From positions 1 through 26,719 of the forward strand of contig DAIMKZ010000023.1 in NCBI GenBank assembly GCA_036721445.1: a stretch of 26,719 nucleotides of DNA, in the 5' to 3' direction. Positions 24,585-26,719 of the stretch are shown here, in pieces; the stretch's first letter is position 1; each line of letters opens with the position of its first letter. Under the pieces are notes generated by a model. That model was not told where the DNA came from and did not search any database. It saw nothing but the letters and a program-made list of their open reading frames with translations. The stretch is from UBA4055 sp036721445 (GTDB taxonomy: Bacteria; UBA4055). A program made the position numbers and the translations under genes.

Positions 24585-25358
24585 CTAAAGTAAAGTTACG
24601 AACTCTTTCAGAAGGGAGATGAAGCCCTCCTGCGACGACTTCGCCGCTTCGAGCACTTCTGCGTGCGAGAGAGGCTCGCCGGTCATTCCCGCGGCAAAGT
24701 TCGAGACGCGCGAGATGCACGCAGCTTCGAGACCAAGTTCTTTCGCCCTTACCGTCTCGGGCACGGTGGACATGCCGACGGTGTCCGCTCCGAGAAGGCT
24801 GAGGTATTTTATCTCCGCCTTCGTCTCGAAGCTGGGGCCGGTCATGTAGGCGTAACATCCGCGTTCAATGCGGTTGTTCGTCCTTAGCGCCGCATCATCA
24901 AGAAGTCCGTTCAGCTTTTTCGAATACGGGTCGTCTACCGGATCTTTATACCGCGGTGAGAACGGCGCAATGTATCTGTCGAGTGCTACCATTGTCCCCG
25001 GCCCGAAATCCTTATTTATTCCGCCGGCCGCGTTCGTCAGCAGAAGCTTTTTTACTCCAAGTCCGGCAATAATCTCGACCGGAAAGACTACCTGGTCATA
25101 GGTATAGCCCTCATAAAAATGCACCCTTCCTGCAAGTATCATGATCTTTTTGCCTTTATACGACCCTGTTGTTATAGTACCCTTATGACCCAAAACCGTC
25201 GAAATGGGATAATTCGGGATGCCGGAAGTTTTCACATGCGACGCATTATCCATTTCATCTTCCAGAAACGACAGTCCGCTTCCCAGTACGACCGCTATGC
25301 TGATATCCTCAGTGTCGAGGTTGTCCTTCATATATTTAACAGCTTCTGCCTGCTTCAT
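24585..25358 (-). CDS. Purine nucleoside phosphorylase (trimeric class)
   Basis: A 257-residue cytoplasmic enzyme that phosphorolyses purine nucleosides to base plus (deoxy)ribose 1-phosphate. VVLGSGLS (23-30) is the phosphate-binding loop, His80 lies in AGRVHFYEGY, TNAAGGINKDFGPG (108-121) follows, then TGPSFETKAEI (173-183), GMSTVPE (195-201) and VSNFAAG (218-224). Asn220 in the last motif favours 6-oxopurines (inosine, guanosine) as in the low-molecular-mass trimeric enzymes, although methylthioadenosine phosphorylases are relatives. The start is supported by GGCGG just ahead of the ATG. It is the first gene of the minus-strand unit that continues into yigZ, the CNNM protein and the propeller protein. 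Confidence 0.93.
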   Translation of the reverse strand: MKQAEAVKYMKDNLDTEDISIAVVLGSGLSFLEDEMDNASHVKTSGIPNYPISTVLGHKGTITTGSYKGKKIMILAGRVHFYEGYTYDQVVFPVEIIAGLGVKKLLLTNAAGGINKDFGPGTMVALDRYIAPFSPRYKDPVDDPYSKKLNGLLDDAALRTNNRIERGCYAYMTGPSFETKAEIKYLSLLGADTVGMSTVPETVRAKELGLEAACISRVSNFAAGMTGEPLSHAEVLEAAKSSQEGFISLLKEFVTLL

Positions 25359-25454
25359 TTTTTCCGCCTATAATTTCATGCAAAATAAACAATTTTCTCC
25401 CCTGAACAAAATTAATTCTTTATATTACAAACTTTAACCTAACCGGAAACCGCC
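25359..25454. promoter_or_regulatory. Divergent promoter region between nucleoside phosphorylase and cyclo-ligase genes
   Basis: An AT-rich 96-base gap between divergently read genes. On the minus strand TTGTTC, 16 bases, TATTTT is a possible promoter. On the plus strand TATATT could be a -10 box, but no convincing -35 is found. The location makes promoters necessary; the exact boxes are uncertain. Confidence 0.4.
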
Positions 25455-26009
25455 ATGAATGACGAAACCGTAAGAAGGAAAAAAGCGCTCCGCAGAGAAA
25501 TAAAGGCGCTTAAGAAAGATATAAGCCCTCAGGAAAGGCAAGCCCGGTCGGAGAACATAATGAAAAAGATCGAAGCCCATCCTGCTTTCGCATCTGCGCG
25601 GACGGTTTTTATTTTCTGGCCGATGGAAGACGAAGTCGATACGAGAGATCTTATAATGACATGGGCGGACAGAAAAAGATTCATCCTTCCTGCTATAAAC
25701 GGCGCTGAGCTGTTTCTGAAGGAATTTACAGGAGTTCAAAAACTTGTTTCAGGAGATATTTATGCTATTCCCGAGCCTGAAGGAAAACCTTTTACTGACT
25801 TCGGGGATATCGGGCTGGCAATTATTCCCGGAGTTGCTTTCGACAGTGACCTAAACCGGCTCGGAAGAGGAAAGGCCTATTACGATAAGATACTTGACAG
25901 GCTGAAAGGAAAAGCCGAACTTATCGGCATCTGTTATGACTTTCAGCTTGTTGACAAAGTACCTACAGAACCGCACGATGTAAAACTTGACGGAGTTATT
26001 TGTGGCTGA
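25455..26009 (+). CDS. 5-formyltetrahydrofolate cyclo-ligase
   Basis: A 184-residue cytoplasmic ATP-dependent enzyme that converts 5-formyl-THF into 5,10-methenyl-THF, returning a dead-end folate to use. The product starts with the family's basic helix (RRKKALRREIKALKKDISP at 7-25), has FIFWPMEDEVDTRDLI (52-67), and the signature PGVAFDSDLNRLGRGKAYYD (125-144), which contains the ATP-binding GRGKAYYD. The C-terminus, VPTEPHDVKLDGVI, matches the usual substrate-end motif. The ribosome-binding site is weak. The last 8 bases overlap the next gene. The YgfA family is about 180 to 200 residues, so this is full length. Confidence 0.95.
   Translation: MNDETVRRKKALRREIKALKKDISPQERQARSENIMKKIEAHPAFASARTVFIFWPMEDEVDTRDLIMTWADRKRFILPAINGAELFLKEFTGVQKLVSGDIYAIPEPEGKPFTDFGDIGLAIIPGVAFDSDLNRLGRGKAYYDKILDRLKGKAELIGICYDFQLVDKVPTEPHDVKLDGVICG
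25992..25995 (+). promoter_or_regulatory. Shine-Dalgarno deciding a GTG start
   Basis: GGAG lies six bases before GTG 26002, within the end of the cyclo-ligase gene. A TTG in the same frame at 25987 has no such site, so GTG is preferred as the next gene's start. Confidence 0.6.
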
Positions 26010-26718
26010 ATACAGATTTATTGATTATTTGAGATCGATCCAGCCTTATGAATTCAGTGAATTCGGGGCAAAGATGTTCGCCAATGAGTGCGCATCGAAA
26101 AAAGAATATCTAGTATGGTGGAGCCCCAAGGAGGATTTCGCCAATTTCGGCATAGGCCATTTTATCTGGTTCCCGGCGGGAAAAAAATTCCCGTTCATCG
26201 AGCAGTTCCCCGAGCTTATCGGATTTTATCTGGAAAAGAACGAGCCGATCCCTCCGGTGATCAGCATGTACAAGCTCACCGGTCTTCCCTGGTCCAGTAA
26301 GGCAGAACTCGATTCCGACTCCCGAAAACAGGAGATCATTGACTGGCTGGCTTCCACGACGGGGATACAGGCCGCTTTCATTATATTCAAGGCTATGGAT
26401 TCTCTTAAGGAGATAGCAGCGAACAGACCCGATGTTCTCTATATGCTCAACGAACTGTGCGAAACTTCGCGCGGGAGATATGCCGTGGTCGATTATCTGA
26501 ATTTCAAAGGAACAGGGCTCGACCCCAAAGAGCGTATAAGAGATGAGGGCTGGGGATTGCTTCAGGTGCTCGAAATACTCAAAAGACCTGATGTTGACAA
26601 TTTCATTGAAGCAGCGGCGGAAGTTCTGAAGCGCAGGGTCATCAACTACACGGATGAGCAGAACGACCTCAAGTTCATCGACGGCTGGCTGAAGAGACTT
26701 GAGACCTACCGGTCCTAA
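26002..26718 (+). CDS. Conserved protein of unknown function with GIGHFIWF motif
   Basis: A 238-residue protein with no signal peptide or membrane segment, so probably cytoplasmic. I do not recognise a named family, though the sequence has strongly motif-like blocks: FANECASKKEYLVWWSPKED (26-45), FGIGHFIWFPAG (49-60), a helical middle at 105-155, VVDYLNFKG (162-170), RDEGWGLLQVLEIL (180-193) and a final FIDGWLKRLETY. The N-terminal Glu29 followed by GIGH is faintly reminiscent of lysozyme-like active sites (Glu, then GxGH), but without export signals that is only a suggestion. The GTG start overlaps the cyclo-ligase by 8 bases and has GGAG ahead. The gene ends one base before the window edge. 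Confidence 0.75.
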   Translation: MAEYRFIDYLRSIQPYEFSEFGAKMFANECASKKEYLVWWSPKEDFANFGIGHFIWFPAGKKFPFIEQFPELIGFYLEKNEPIPPVISMYKLTGLPWSSKAELDSDSRKQEIIDWLASTTGIQAAFIIFKAMDSLKEIAANRPDVLYMLNELCETSRGRYAVVDYLNFKGTGLDPKERIRDEGWGLLQVLEILKRPDVDNFIEAAAEVLKRRVINYTDEQNDLKFIDGWLKRLETYRS

Positions 26719-26719
26719 A

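Noticed and set aside
1..26719. CRISPR array, insertion sequence, prophage or integron
   Set aside because: I saw no regularly spaced repeats, transposase or integrase motifs, or attachment-like duplications at the tRNA-Leu gene.

Overview
The window looks like chromosomal core sequence from a Gram-negative bacterium of the Bacteroidota/Fibrobacterota/Chlorobiota (FCB) assemblage, possibly an uncultivated candidate lineage. The clues are a Bacteroidetes-style PurM of about 396 residues, two secreted proteins with C-terminal domains like type IX secretion (T9SS) sorting domains, a PorZ-like double-propeller protein and an outer-membrane beta-barrel protein. This placement is inference: there is no rRNA or ribosomal marker here. 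Genes are densely packed and often overlap by 4 to 8 bases. No transposase, integrase or CRISPR array is visible, and no gap between genes exceeds 300 bases.

Layout. (1) 1-607, minus strand: the 5' part of a Fic-family AMP-transferase gene (DUF4172 N-terminus with inhibitory motif). It runs off the left edge and sits behind a promoter laced with repeats. (2) 609-5367, minus strand: a four-gene unit read right to left from a good promoter at 5339-5367. It encodes a T9SS-type secreted protein (TTG start), a secreted S8 protease, a Gfo/Idh/MocA oxidoreductase and PrmA. (3) 5377-7523, plus strand: tRNA-Leu(CAA) with its own promoter, then rsmE, a DUF1858 small protein and a squalene/phytoene synthase. 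(4) 7550-20410, plus strand: an apparent nine-gene operon of about 12.8 kb: pyrD, purM, maf, a TPR-PASTA periplasmic protein, a gamma-carbonic-anhydrase-like protein, pnp, a very large membrane adenylate cyclase, a membrane-anchored triple-PASTA protein, and an outer-membrane barrel with a TonB-type plug. (5) 20414-25358, minus strand: purine nucleoside phosphorylase, YigZ/IMPACT protein, CNNM/CorC transporter and the PorZ-like propeller protein. (6) 25455-26718, plus strand: 5-formyl-THF cyclo-ligase and an unrecognised conserved protein.

The housekeeping genes cover nucleotide metabolism (pyrD, purM, maf, the nucleoside phosphorylase), RNA and ribosome maintenance (pnp, prmA, rsmE) and folate salvage. 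The most unusual part is the second half of region 4. A 1255-residue protein has an apparently complete class III adenylate cyclase domain, one membrane span and a C-terminal region of TPRs flanking three thioredoxin-like folds that have all lost CxxC. It lies beside two PASTA proteins whose last PASTA repeats are clearly paralogous, each ending in EAE...GW, and an outer-membrane plug-barrel protein. I suggest, as a hypothesis, that these form an envelope-spanning sensor that controls cytoplasmic cAMP.
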